A stretch of DNA of 46,010 nt from Rhodospirillales bacterium (GCA_009377525.1 WHTW01000051.1:1-46010); one strand, 5' to 3'. Shown: positions 33,209 to 42,440, counted from the stretch's first letter. Translations and numbers: made by a program. Notes: generated by a model not told the origin, from the letters alone.

Positions 33209-35289
33209 TGTCCGCGCGCCCTGTGTCTGGTCGTCTGGCCGTCGATATCGGCGGAACGTTCACCGACGTCGTCCTCGAGATGGACGACAAGGCCCATGCC
33301 ATAAAGGTCCTGACCACGCCCGACGCGCCTGAGCGTGGCGTGATCGAAGGCGTGCGATCCATCCTGGCCCAGGCCAAGTGCCCACCGTCCGCGGTCGGGC
33401 TGGTCGTGCACGGCACGACGCTCGCCACCAACGCCCTGATCGAGCGCAAGGGCGCGCGCACGGCACTGGTGACGACGGCGGGCTTCCGCGATTCGCTGGA
33501 GATCGCCTGGGAGCACCGCTTCGAGCAGTACGACATCTACATGGAGCGGCCCGAGCCCTTGGTGTCGCGCGACCTGCGCTTCGGCGTGCCCGAGCGTGTC
33601 GCCGCCGATGGCGCCGTCCTGATGGCGCTTGACGAGCAGGCGGTGCGTCAGGTCGCGGCCGAGCTGCGCGCGCGCAAGATCGAGGCGGTGGCCGTCTGCT
33701 TCCTGCACAGCTTCACCAACGAGGCGCACGAGCGGCGCGCCGGCGCCATCCTGGCCGAGGAGCTGCCGGGCGTGGCGATCTCGCTCTCCTGCGAGGTCTG
33801 CCCCGAGATCCGCGAATACGAGCGCACCTCGACCACCATCGCCAACGCCTATGTACTGCCGCGCATGGCGGGCTATCTCGGCGAGCTCGAAGCCGACCTG
33901 CGCAAGGAAGGCATCGCTGGTCCCTTGCTGCTGATGATGTCGTCGGGCGGCATTACCACGATCGACACGGCGCGGCGCTATCCGGTGCGGCTGGTCGAGT
34001 CCGGGCCAGCGGGCGGCGCCATCCTCGCTCTGACCGTGGCGGCGGAGAACGGCCTCGCTAAAGCCGTCGCCTTCGACATGGGTGGCACGACGGCCAAGCT
34101 CACCCTGCTCGACGATCTCGAATTGCAGCGCTCGCGCCAGTTCGAGGTCGCGCGCGCCTACCGCTTCGTGCAGGGCAGCGGCCTGCCGGTGCGCATCCCC
34201 GTGATCGAGCTGGTCGAGATCGGCGCCGGCGGCGGCTCGATCGCCCGCATCGATGCGCTGGGCCGCATCCAGGTCGGCCCTGATTCCGCCGGCAGCGTGC
34301 CCGGACCCGCGAGCTACGGCCGCGGCGGCACCGAGCCCACGGTCACCGACGCCGACACCGCGCTCGGCCGCCTCGATCCCAAGCGCTTCGCCGGCGGCGC
34401 CATTCCGCTCCACCGCGACAAGGCCGAGGCGGCGCTGCAGTCGCTCGCCGGCCCGCTCAACACCGACGCCCAGGGCGCGGCGGCCGGCGTCGCCGAGATC
34501 GTCGACGAGACCATGGCGAGTGCCGCCCGCGTGCATGCCGTCGAGAACGGCAAGGACACCGCCGAGCGCACCCTGATCGCCTTCGGCGGCGCGGCACCAC
34601 TCCACGCCGCGCGGCTGGCGCGCAAGCTCGGCATGAGGAAGATCGTGGTGCCCGTCGGCGCCGGCGTCGGCTCGGCCTTTGGCTTCCTGCGTGCGCCCAT
34701 TGCCTACGAGGTCGTGCGCACGCGCCATCTGCGGCTCGACCTGTTCGACGCCAGGACGGTGAACGGCTTGTTCACCGCCATGCGCGAGGAGGCGGAGGCC
34801 GTGATCCGGCTGGCGGCGTCCAGGGAGAAGCTGGTCGAGACCCGCCAGGCCTTCATGCGCTATCGCGGCCAGGGTCACGAGATCGCCGTGCCGCTCCCGA
34901 ACCAGGCGCTCGACGTCGATGCCGCGCGCGAGCTCAGGCGGCGCTTCGAGGAGACCTATGAAACGGTGTTCGGCCGCATCATTCCCAAGCTCGAGGTCGA
35001 GGCGCTGACCTGGACATTGTCGCTCGCCACCGACCGGCCGCTGCCCAAGCCCGCGGCCGAGGCCAAGGCGACAGCAGTACCCAAGGCGAGCGGCCAGCGC
35101 GAGGTGCTCGATCCGGCCTCGGGCCGGCACGAGAAGGCCGCCATCCATGAGCGCACGTCACTCGGCCCCGGCATGTCGCTCGACGGGCCGGCATTGATCG
35201 TCGAGGATGGCACCACGACCGTGGTGCCGCAGGGATTTTCGGCCCGCATCAACGCGCTGGGCCAGATCGTGTTGGAGGATCGCGCATGA
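33208..35289 (+). CDS. hyuA: Hydantoinase/oxoprolinase subunit A
   Basis: The 693-residue protein has the HyuA layout: RLAVDIGGTFTDVVLEM near residue 9 (ATPase-like fold), TTLATNALIERKGARTALV near residue 71, AFDMGGTTAKLTLLDD near residue 287 and FGGAAPLHAARLARKLGM near residue 457, plus a C-terminal domain. HyuA-HyuB pairs open N-methylhydantoin, 5-oxoproline or related rings with ATP. Which of these is used cannot be told. Overlaps hyuB by four bases. Confidence 0.88.
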   Translation: MSARPVSGRLAVDIGGTFTDVVLEMDDKAHAIKVLTTPDAPERGVIEGVRSILAQAKCPPSAVGLVVHGTTLATNALIERKGARTALVTTAGFRDSLEIAWEHRFEQYDIYMERPEPLVSRDLRFGVPERVAADGAVLMALDEQAVRQVAAELRARKIEAVAVCFLHSFTNEAHERRAGAILAEELPGVAISLSCEVCPEIREYERTSTTIANAYVLPRMAGYLGELEADLRKEGIAGPLLLMMSSGGITTIDTARRYPVRLVESGPAGGAILALTVAAENGLAKAVAFDMGGTTAKLTLLDDLELQRSRQFEVARAYRFVQGSGLPVRIPVIELVEIGAGGGSIARIDALGRIQVGPDSAGSVPGPASYGRGGTEPTVTDADTALGRLDPKRFAGGAIPLHRDKAEAALQSLAGPLNTDAQGAAAGVAEIVDETMASAARVHAVENGKDTAERTLIAFGGAAPLHAARLARKLGMRKIVVPVGAGVGSAFGFLRAPIAYEVVRTRHLRLDLFDARTVNGLFTAMREEAEAVIRLAASREKLVETRQAFMRYRGQGHEIAVPLPNQALDVDAARELRRRFEETYETVFGRIIPKLEVEALTWTLSLATDRPLPKPAAEAKATAVPKASGQREVLDPASGRHEKAAIHERTSLGPGMSLDGPALIVEDGTTTVVPQGFSARINALGQIVLEDRA

Positions 35290-36947
35290 GCACGCCTTCG
35301 GATATCCGCCTGCAGGTGATGTGGAACCGCCTGCTGTCCGTCGTCGAGGAGCAGGCCCGCGCCCTGGTGCGCACTGCCTTCTCGACCAGCGCGCGCGAGG
35401 CGGGCGACATCTCGGCCGGCGTGTTCGATCTCGAAGGCAAAATGCTGGCCCAGGCCGTCACCGGCACGCCGGGCCATGTGAACTCGATGGCGAGAAGCGT
35501 CATCCATTTCATCCGCGAGTTCCCGGTCGCGACCATGAAGCCGGGCGACGCCTACGTGACCAACGATCCGTGGAAGGGCACCGGCCATCTCTACGACATC
35601 GTCGTCACCTCGCCCGCCTTCCACAAAGGCAAGCTGGTGGCGCTGTTCTCCTGCACCACGCACGTCGTCGACATCGGCGGGCTGGGCCAATCACCCGACG
35701 GCCGGCAGGTCTATCATGAGGGCCTGTTCCTGCCGCTGCTGCCCTTGATGTGCGAAGGCAGGATCGACGAGAGCGTGATGCGCATCGTGCGTGCCAACGT
35801 GCGCGAGCCCATCCAGGTCGAGGGCGACCTGCATGCGCTGATCGGCTGCAACGGCATCGGCGAGAAGCGGCTCTCCGACATGATGACCGAGCACGGTATC
35901 GACAACCTCGACGAGCTCGGGCAGCACATCATCGACAAGAGCCGTGCCGGCATGGTGGCGGCAATCGGCAAGCTGCCGCGCGGCACCTGGAAGGGCCATA
36001 TGCGCATCGACGGCTACGACGCGCCGATCGACCTGCATGCCGCCGTCACGATCGACGCCGACCACATCGCCGTCGACTACGCCGGCACGTCGGGCTCGTC
36101 GATCTACGGCATCAACTCGCCGATGTGCTATACCGAGGCCTACACCGCCTTCGGCATCAAGTGCGTGGTGGCGCCGACCATCCCCAACAATGCCGGCACG
36201 CTCGATTCGATCCTGGTGACGGCACCCGAGAACACCATCGTCAACGCGCTGTTCCCGGCGGCGGTCAACGCGCGCAGCACCATCGGCCACATGCTGCCCG
36301 ACGTCTGCTACGATGCCCTGCACCAGGTGATCCCCGGCAAGGTGCCGGCCGAGGGCACCAGCAACCTGTGGAACCTGAAGCTCGGCGCCGGCCACGGCAT
36401 GACCGGCACGATCGGCAACAGCCGGCCCTTCATGGTGACGACCTTCCACTCCGGCGGCGCTGGCGCGCGACCTGGCCTCGACGGCCTGTCGGCCACGCCC
36501 TTCCCGTCGGGCGTGCGCAACGTGCCGGTCGAGATCACCGAGACCATCGCGCCCGTCGTCATCTGGAAGAAGGAATACCGCCCCGACTCCGGCGGCGCCG
36601 GCGAGCATCGCGGCGGGCTCGGCCAGGTGATGGAGGTCGAGCATCGCGAAGGCGCGCCCTTCGGCATCTTCGCCACCTTCGAGCGCGTAAAACATCCGGC
36701 GCGCGGCCGCGACGGCGGCAAGACCGGCGGCAATGGCCGGCTGTCGCTGGCCTCGGGCACCGAGCTCAAGGCCAAAGGCTTCCAGACCATTCCCGCGGGC
36801 GACCGCCTGGTGGTCGAGATGCCGGGCGGCGGCGGCTTCGGCGATCCGAAGAAGCGCGACCACAAGAAGGTCGAGCGCGACGTGCGCCTGGGACTCGTCA
36901 GCAAGGAGCAGGCGAAGGCGGCGTACGGGCTGGAAGGCGACGACTAG
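35286..36947 (+). CDS. hyuB: Hydantoinase/oxoprolinase subunit B
   Basis: The 553-residue partner of HyuA has SAREAGDISAGVFDLEGKM near residue 36, PGDAYVTNDPWKGTGHLYDI near residue 90, CTTHVVDIGGLGQSPDGR near residue 127 and a C-terminal PDSGGAGEHRGGLGQVMEV, all typical of HyuB. The final GDRLVVEMPGGGGFGDPKKR is the usual family end. Start overlaps hyuA (ATGA), giving a strict Bug-hyuA-hyuB unit. Confidence 0.88.
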   Translation: MSTPSDIRLQVMWNRLLSVVEEQARALVRTAFSTSAREAGDISAGVFDLEGKMLAQAVTGTPGHVNSMARSVIHFIREFPVATMKPGDAYVTNDPWKGTGHLYDIVVTSPAFHKGKLVALFSCTTHVVDIGGLGQSPDGRQVYHEGLFLPLLPLMCEGRIDESVMRIVRANVREPIQVEGDLHALIGCNGIGEKRLSDMMTEHGIDNLDELGQHIIDKSRAGMVAAIGKLPRGTWKGHMRIDGYDAPIDLHAAVTIDADHIAVDYAGTSGSSIYGINSPMCYTEAYTAFGIKCVVAPTIPNNAGTLDSILVTAPENTIVNALFPAAVNARSTIGHMLPDVCYDALHQVIPGKVPAEGTSNLWNLKLGAGHGMTGTIGNSRPFMVTTFHSGGAGARPGLDGLSATPFPSGVRNVPVEITETIAPVVIWKKEYRPDSGGAGEHRGGLGQVMEVEHREGAPFGIFATFERVKHPARGRDGGKTGGNGRLSLASGTELKAKGFQTIPAGDRLVVEMPGGGGFGDPKKRDHKKVERDVRLGLVSKEQAKAAYGLEGDD

Positions 36948-36958
36948 GCGACCACCGT

Positions 36959-36983
36959 CGCCCGGCTCCGGTCGGGATGACGG
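36959..36983. repeat. Partial copy of the GTCATCCCG-type repeat
   Basis: CCCGGCTCCGGTCGGGATGACG matches the right end of the repeat at 16321-16440; the left half is absent. It lies just after hyuB, in the 143-base gap before the lactonase gene. Confidence 0.55.
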
Positions 36984-37090
36984 TTTGGGTGAGGTGAGTT
37001 TGTAGCAGCCCTGCTAAAACAGAGGTCGCGAAGGAGCCGGTCAAGCCGCTAGTCTCGCTCGCTCAAGAACGAGACCCGAGGAAACTTCCG

Positions 37091-38035
37091 ATGTGGCAAC
37101 CCAACGAGCGTTATCCCGACGCGGCCGTGCGCGTGCTCGATCCGGCCTTCAACAAGTACCGCCTGCCGCTGGCGTCGGTCGAACGGCTCTACACGGGCTG
37201 CCGCTGGTCCGAGGGACCGGTCTATTTCGGCGACGGCCGCTATCTCCTGTGGAGCGACATCCCCAACAACCGCGTGCTGCGCTGGGACGAGGAATCGGGC
37301 AACGTCACGATCTTCCGCAAGCCGTCCAACAACGCCAACGGCCACACCCGCGACCGCCGCGGCCGGCTGGTCGCCTGCGAGCACGATGCGCGCCGCGTCG
37401 TGCGTTTCGAGTATGACGGGGCGATCACCGTGCTGGCCGATTCCTACAACGGCAAGCCGCTCAACTCGCCCAACGACGTCGTCGTGAAGTCGGACGGCTC
37501 GGTGTGGTTCACCGACCCGACATTCGGCATCCTGGGCTACTACGAGGGCCACAAGGCGGAGAGCGAGAACAAGCCCGCCGTCTATCGCCTCGACGCCGCG
37601 ACCGGCAAGCTCACCATGGTGGCCGACGACGTTCCCGGCCCCAACGGGCTCGCCTTCTCGCCCGACGAGAAGAAGCTCTACGTCGTGGGATCGCGCGCCG
37701 AACCGCATCGCACGATCGTGTCCTACGACGTCACGAGCGACGGCACCGCGCTCGGCAAGGGCTCGGTGCTGATCGATGCCGGTCCGGGCGGCTCGCCCGA
37801 CGGCTTCCGCGTCGACGTCGACGGCAACCTGTGGTGCGGCTGGGGCATGGGCTCGCCCGAGCTCGACGGCGTGCGCGTGTTCGACGCCTCGGGCAAGCCG
37901 ATCGGCCATATCGAATTGCCGGAACGCTGCGCCAACCTCTGCTTCGGCGGCCGCTATCGCAACCGGCTGTTCATGGCGGCGAGCCATTCGCTCTACGCCC
38001 TCTACGTCAACACCCAGGGCGTAGCCGGCGGCTGA
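37091..38035 (+). CDS. SMP-30/gluconolactonase-family protein
   Basis: The 314-residue six-bladed propeller has no signal peptide. It shows CRWSEGPVYFGDGRYLLWSD near residue 34 (Glu metal ligand), NGHTRDRRGRLVACEHD, LNSPNDVVVKSDGSVWFTDP near residue 124 (Asn ligand), and GPNGLAFSPDEKKLYVV near residue 184. The late GSPDGFRVDVDGNLWCGWG holds the catalytic Asp. Such enzymes open sugar lactones. It precedes an MFS transporter and a tartrate-dehydratase-like enzyme, so it likely feeds a sugar-acid pathway. Confidence 0.9.
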   Translation: MWQPNERYPDAAVRVLDPAFNKYRLPLASVERLYTGCRWSEGPVYFGDGRYLLWSDIPNNRVLRWDEESGNVTIFRKPSNNANGHTRDRRGRLVACEHDARRVVRFEYDGAITVLADSYNGKPLNSPNDVVVKSDGSVWFTDPTFGILGYYEGHKAESENKPAVYRLDAATGKLTMVADDVPGPNGLAFSPDEKKLYVVGSRAEPHRTIVSYDVTSDGTALGKGSVLIDAGPGGSPDGFRVDVDGNLWCGWGMGSPELDGVRVFDASGKPIGHIELPERCANLCFGGRYRNRLFMAASHSLYALYVNTQGVAGG

Positions 38036-38052
38036 TCGCATAAAGCAAAGCA

Positions 38053-39255
38053 ATGCGTGGTATCGATTCGAGCTACGCCTGGTGGCGTCTGGCCGCCAGC
38101 GTCGGCCTGAGCACGGTCGGCGGCATCGGCATGTGGTCGCTCATGGTGGCGATCCCGGCCGTGCAGGCCGATCTCGGCATCACCCGCGCCGACATCTCCT
38201 TCGCCTACACCATGAACACGCTGGGCTTCTTCGCCGGCGGCGTGATCGTGGGCCGGCTCGTCGACCGGCGCGGCATCGTCGTCGCCTCGGTCCTGAGCGC
38301 GATCGGCCTGGCGCTGGGCTTCGCGCTGGCGCCGCTCACCTCCTCGCTGATCTTCTTCTCCGCCGCCCAGGTGCTGATCGGCTTCAGCGCGGCCGCCACC
38401 TTCGCCCCGCTGGTCGCCGATATCTCGCACTGGTTCGAGAAGCGCCGCGGCATGGCCGTCGCCATCGCCGCCTCCGGCAATTACTTCGCCGGCACGATCT
38501 GGCCGCCGATCATCGAACGGATCATCCACGACCATGGCTGGCGTACCATGTTCTGGTCAGCCGCTGCCTTCTGCCTGGTGGCGATGATCCCCCTGGCACT
38601 GACCCTGAAGCGCCGCCCGCCGGACCACGAAGAGACGGCCATCGCCAAGGTGGCGCGCCGCTCGCAGGCGGCCCTCGGCCTGTCGCCCAACGCCCTGCAA
38701 GGGCTGATCGCCCTGATGGGCATCGGCTGCTGCGTCGCCATGTCAATGCCCCAGGTCCATATCGTCGCCTACTGCGCCGACCTGGGCTACGGCGTGGCCC
38801 GAGGAGCCGAGATGCTGTCGCTGATGCTGGGCTTCGGCATCATAAGCCGCATCGGCTCGGGCTGGGTGGCCGACAAGGTGGGCGGAGTCATGACGCTGCT
38901 GGTTGGCGCCACCCTGCAGTGCATCGCGCTCGTCTTCTACCTGATCGACGATGGGCTCACCTCGCTCTACATCGCCTCGGCCCTGTTCGGCCTGTTCCAG
39001 GGCGGCATCGTGCCGTCCTACGCCATCATCGTGCGCGAATACTTCCCGCCCAGCGAGGCGGCGACGCGCGTCAGCCTCGCCATTTCGTCGACCCTGATCG
39101 GCATGGCGCTGGGCGGCTGGATGGGCGGCGTGCTGTTCGATTGGACGGGGTCCTATCGCGCCGCCTTCCTCAATGGTATCGCCTGGAATGTCATGACCGC
39201 CCTCCTCGCCTGGTGGCTGCTGATGCGCCAGACGCGGCGCGCGGCGGCCGCCTGA
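38053..39255 (+). CDS. MFS transporter
   Basis: The 400-residue protein has about twelve membrane helices with the major facilitator motif GRLVDRRG between helices 2 and 3 and HWFEKRRGMAVAIAASGNYF in helix 4-5, similar to carboxylate/anion:proton symporters of the oxalate-formate-like group. It lies 17 bases after the lactonase and 10 before the enolase-superfamily gene, so it should import the acid they process. Confidence 0.9.
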   Translation: MRGIDSSYAWWRLAASVGLSTVGGIGMWSLMVAIPAVQADLGITRADISFAYTMNTLGFFAGGVIVGRLVDRRGIVVASVLSAIGLALGFALAPLTSSLIFFSAAQVLIGFSAAATFAPLVADISHWFEKRRGMAVAIAASGNYFAGTIWPPIIERIIHDHGWRTMFWSAAAFCLVAMIPLALTLKRRPPDHEETAIAKVARRSQAALGLSPNALQGLIALMGIGCCVAMSMPQVHIVAYCADLGYGVARGAEMLSLMLGFGIISRIGSGWVADKVGGVMTLLVGATLQCIALVFYLIDDGLTSLYIASALFGLFQGGIVPSYAIIVREYFPPSEAATRVSLAISSTLIGMALGGWMGGVLFDWTGSYRAAFLNGIAWNVMTALLAWWLLMRQTRRAAAA

Positions 39256-39265
39256 AGGAGATCCC

Positions 39266-40423
39266 ATGCGCATCGTCGCCATCCGCGACATCGTCTCGCC
39301 GATCCGCTCCAACATCGCCAACGCCTACATCGACTTCAGCCAGATGACGGCGAGCGTCGTGGCGATCGAGACCGACCTCAAGGTCGAGGGCAAGCCGGTG
39401 ATCGGCTATGGCTTCAACTCCAATGGCCGCTACGCCCAGAAGGGACTTTTGGGCGAGCGGTTCATCCCGCGCCTCAAGCAGGCCAAGTCTGACTCGCTGC
39501 TCGATGCCGAGGGCCTGCTCGATCCCGCCAAGTGCTGGGCCGCCATGATGGCCAACGAGAAGCCGGGCGGTCACGGCGAGCGCTCGGTGGCGGTGGGCGT
39601 GCTCGACATGGCGCTGTGGGACGCCGTAGCCAAGGCCAAGCGCGTGCCGCTCTGGAAGCTTCTGGCCGACCGCTACAACGGCGGGAAATTCGACGACAAG
39701 GCGTGGGTCTACGCAGCCGGCGGCTACTACTACCCCGGCAAGGACCACGACGGACTGCAGGACGAGATGAAGCACTATCTCGACCTCGGCTATTCCTGCG
39801 TAAAGATGAAGGTAGGCGGCGTGCCGCTCAGCGACGACCTCAAGCGCATCGAGGCAGTCTTGAAGATCGTCGGCACGGGCGACCGGCTCGCCGTCGACGT
39901 CAACGGCAAGTTCGACCTGCCGACCGCGATCGAGTTCGGCAAAGCGATCGAAGGTTTCGGCCTGCGCTGGTACGAGGAGCCGCTCGACCCGCTCGACTAC
40001 CTGGCGCATGGCGCACTCGCCACCCAGTACGCCCCGCCGCTTGCCACCGGCGAGAACCTGTTCTCCATGCAGGACGCCCGCAACCTGGTGCGCCATGCAG
40101 GCCTCAGACCCGACCGCGACGTCCTGCAGTACGACCCGGCCCTGTCCTACGGCCTGGTCGAGTACCTGCGCACCATCGACATGTTGAAGGCGCACGGCTG
40201 GTCGCCGCGGCGCTGCGTGCCGCACGGCGGCCACCAGTTCGCGCTCAACATCGCCGTCGGCCTGCAATGCGGCGGCAACGAATCCTATCCGCAGGTCTTC
40301 GCGCCGTTCGGCGGCTTTGCCGACGACTGCCCCGTGGTCGACGGCCGCGTGGCGATGCCCGACGCACCAGGCATCGGCTTCGAACGAAAGGCCGACCTGT
40401 GGGCCGTCATGAAGGCCGTGTAG
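39266..40423 (+). CDS. Enolase-superfamily dehydratase, D(-)-tartrate dehydratase-like
   Basis: The 385-residue enzyme closely follows the D-tartrate dehydratase (TarD) type: NEKPGGHGERSVAVG near residue 97, the base pair Lys180-Met-Lys182, metal ligands Asp211 (DVNGKFD), Glu237 (WYEEPLDPLDY) and Glu263 (TGENLFS). The catalytic His lies in PHGGHQFALNIA near residue 320, followed by GGNESYPQVFAPFGGFADD. The family removes water from sugar acids; D-tartrate to oxaloacetate is the characterised case. Residues around the active site match, so tartrate or a close relative is a reasonable guess, not proof. Confidence 0.88.
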   Translation: MRIVAIRDIVSPIRSNIANAYIDFSQMTASVVAIETDLKVEGKPVIGYGFNSNGRYAQKGLLGERFIPRLKQAKSDSLLDAEGLLDPAKCWAAMMANEKPGGHGERSVAVGVLDMALWDAVAKAKRVPLWKLLADRYNGGKFDDKAWVYAAGGYYYPGKDHDGLQDEMKHYLDLGYSCVKMKVGGVPLSDDLKRIEAVLKIVGTGDRLAVDVNGKFDLPTAIEFGKAIEGFGLRWYEEPLDPLDYLAHGALATQYAPPLATGENLFSMQDARNLVRHAGLRPDRDVLQYDPALSYGLVEYLRTIDMLKAHGWSPRRCVPHGGHQFALNIAVGLQCGGNESYPQVFAPFGGFADDCPVVDGRVAMPDAPGIGFERKADLWAVMKAV

Positions 40424-40471
40424 CAGCCGAAACCGGCTGCCTCATCGCCGACGATCACGCGCGGTAGTGCG

Positions 40472-41068
40472 ATGATCGAGGCGCTCGTTTCCATGGTCGT
40501 CCTGGCCGTCGCCACGACATTTACGCCCGGGCCCAGCACACTACTGGCTGCCGCCTCGGGAGCGAGGTTTGGCGTCCGGAGCACTATCCCGCTGATGGCG
40601 GGCGTCGCGGCTGGCCTAGCGTCTCTAATGGCTGCAGCCGCTGCCGGGCTGATTGTCTTGCTCCAGGTCGTGCCGTCCATCCATATCGCGGTGAAGGTCC
40701 TCGGTTCTGCTTATCTGCTTTGGCTCTGTTGGAAGATCAGTCGAACTACGCCTGGAGGCGATGAACCGGGCATGCTGAAGTCGCCCGTAGGATTCGGCGC
40801 CGGCATGGCAGTGCTTCTGGCGAATCCCAAAGCCTGGAGCATGGCGATAGCCGCATCGGCCACCTACGCGGAGCTTGTGCCGAACGCGACACTGCTCGCA
40901 CTCATGCTGGGCGCCGTATTCGCCGTTGCAGCGATATTGGCGACACTGTTCTGGTGCGCGGGCGGCATGATGTTGGGCAGCACACTGCGCAGCGCCAGGC
41001 AGTGGAAGACCGTCAACCTGATACTCGCCGGGCTTACCGCGCTGTCGATAACTCCGCTGTGGCTGTGA
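40472..41068 (+). CDS. LysE-family translocator
   Basis: The 198-residue membrane protein has six hydrophobic segments and the LysE/RhtB start TTFTPGPSTLLAAASGARFGV near residue 15, with LGSAYLLWLCWK near residue 78 and LLANPKAWSMAIA near residue 113. Such proteins export amino acids or similar metabolites. It follows the tartrate-dehydratase-like gene by 48 bases and overlaps the convergent lipoprotein gene by 35 bases. Confidence 0.88.
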   Translation: MIEALVSMVVLAVATTFTPGPSTLLAAASGARFGVRSTIPLMAGVAAGLASLMAAAAAGLIVLLQVVPSIHIAVKVLGSAYLLWLCWKISRTTPGGDEPGMLKSPVGFGAGMAVLLANPKAWSMAIAASATYAELVPNATLLALMLGAVFAVAAILATLFWCAGGMMLGSTLRSARQWKTVNLILAGLTALSITPLWL

Positions 41069-41222
41069 CTGTCGGCGAAGGAATCGCCGGCGCTTCGGCG
41101 CGATTGTTGCTGCGTCCGCCATCGTGGATCTGGTAGCGGTCGTCCTGAGGGATGCCCTTGCATCCGGCGACGAGCGCCGTGGCGATCAGCGCGACGACGA
41201 TCGCGACTTGCCGGACGATCAT
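41034..41222 (-). CDS. Small predicted lipoprotein (second of two)
   Basis: The 62-residue product has a lipoprotein signal ending in LVAGC (MIVRQVAIVVALIATALVAG) and a mature part of about 43 residues, rich in Asn, Arg, Pro and Thr, with no domain. Its ATG overlaps the preceding lipoprotein's TGA by four bases. Translational coupling plus two successive lipoboxes argues that both are real. Function unknown. Confidence 0.65.
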   Translation of the reverse strand: MIVRQVAIVVALIATALVAGCKGIPQDDRYQIHDGGRSNNRAEAPAIPSPTVTATAELSTAR

Positions 41223-41389
41223 GACCAGCGCCCAGCCGACAGGCTGGGCGCCTCGGCGCGGAAGTTCTCCCAACCACCGCTCCGACTGCCTTTCGGAGAA
41301 TGGCCGCCGCCAGTCGTGCCGATCGATGTACAACCCACCGTAAATGCCGCGGCAAGGGCCACAGCCAGGATGACGCGAAGGCCTGTCAT
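41219..41389 (-). CDS. Small predicted lipoprotein (first of two)
   Basis: The 56-residue protein has a lipobox FTVGC after a hydrophobic stretch (MTGLRVILAVALAAAFTVG) and a 37-residue mature part starting Cys-Thr-Ser, Gly-rich (GTTGGGHSPKGSRSGGW). It starts 20 bases after the Bug gene's stop and is coupled to the next lipoprotein. These are too short for most gene finders and could be missed. Function unknown. Confidence 0.65.
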   Translation of the reverse strand: MTGLRVILAVALAAAFTVGCTSIGTTGGGHSPKGSRSGGWENFRAEAPSLSAGRWS

Positions 41390-41409
41390 GCCGCCGACAT
41401 GCGCCCGCT

Positions 41410-42366
41410 TCACTCCGGTTTCAACAGCCCCGACTTCACAAGTTCGGCAACGACGGCTCCCATATCCTTCAGGTGCGCCGCGAAATCGACCCGGCTGGTC
41501 GGCCGCACTTCGGCGCCGAGGTCGACCAGCTTGCGCGCCACCTCCTCCTCCTTGAGCGCCACCACCACCGCGGCATTCAGCACGTCGAGCGCCGCCGCCG
41601 GCGTCTCGGCGCGCGCCAGCACGCCCGCCGTGGTGCCGGCGTCGAACGGCTTGCTGCCGATGTCCTTCAGGCTCGGCGCGTCGGGCAGTTGGCTGATGCG
41701 ATCGGGACCGAGGATCAGCAAGGGCCGGAGCTTGCCCGCCCGGATGTGCGGCAACGAAGTGGTGAGCTGGTCGGTGTAGAGATCGATCTGCCCCGCCAAC
41801 AGGTCGGCCAGGCCGGGCCCCGATCCCTTGCAGGGAATGACGTTGAACTTCACGTCCTCGTTCGCCTGCAGGCGCAGGATGCCGACATGGTTGATCGTGC
41901 CGTTGCCGGGATGGCCGATGCTGACCGTGCCCGGCTTCGCCCCGGCCTCGGCAAGCGCGCTCTTGATGTCGGCGAAGCGGCTGTCGGCGCGAGTCACGAC
42001 CAGGGTCGGTACGGTGGTGAGCAGGCTGATCGGCGCGAACAACGGCACCATCGACGGCTTGCCCGCCATGTAGGGCGCGATTCCCATGACGCTGAAGCTG
42101 CCCATGACGACGGTGTAGCCGTCGGCCGGTGCGGCAACCGCCGCCTCGAGGCCGACGACGCCGCCGGCGCCCGGACGATTGTCGACCAGCACGGTCTGCC
42201 CCAGCCGGCGCGCCATGACCTCGCCCACGATGCGCGACGTGACGTCGTAGTTGCCGCCGGGCGCGAACGGTACGATCCAGCGCACGGGCTTGTTCGGGAA
42301 GTTCTGCGCCGCAACCGGCATCGCCATCATGGCGGCACCTGCGCTGGCTTCCCTCCCCGATCTCAA
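41410..42366 (-). CDS. Bug/TctC-family solute-binding protein with a weak signal peptide
   Basis: The 318-residue frame has the Bug motifs NFPNKPVRWIVPFAPGGNYD and VDNRPGAGGVVGLEAAV, then SIGHPGNGTINHVGILRLQ and SQLPDAPSLKDIG. The N-terminus is odd. The only start in frame is a TTG that directly follows a TGA stop. The signal is short (SAGAAMMAMPVAAQ after RSGRE), so part of the leader may be lost or frameshifted. Third Bug protein here. Two small lipoprotein genes follow it. Confidence 0.8.
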   Translation of the reverse strand: MRSGREASAGAAMMAMPVAAQNFPNKPVRWIVPFAPGGNYDVTSRIVGEVMARRLGQTVLVDNRPGAGGVVGLEAAVAAPADGYTVVMGSFSVMGIAPYMAGKPSMVPLFAPISLLTTVPTLVVTRADSRFADIKSALAEAGAKPGTVSIGHPGNGTINHVGILRLQANEDVKFNVIPCKGSGPGLADLLAGQIDLYTDQLTTSLPHIRAGKLRPLLILGPDRISQLPDAPSLKDIGSKPFDAGTTAGVLARAETPAAALDVLNAAVVVALKEEEVARKLVDLGAEVRPTSRVDFAAHLKDMGAVVAELVKSGLLKPE

Positions 42367-42440
42367 TCACAAGATTGCAATGTCGGCGACGCCACGCCAA
42401 ATCCAATGAACCGGCAACGAACCGCGGAGAGAAATGGGCG

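Noticed and set aside
32965..35148. A 727-codon minus-strand open frame opposite hyuA
   Set aside because: hyuA on the other strand has family motifs throughout; this frame has none and is rich in Arg, Ala and Gly as shadows are.
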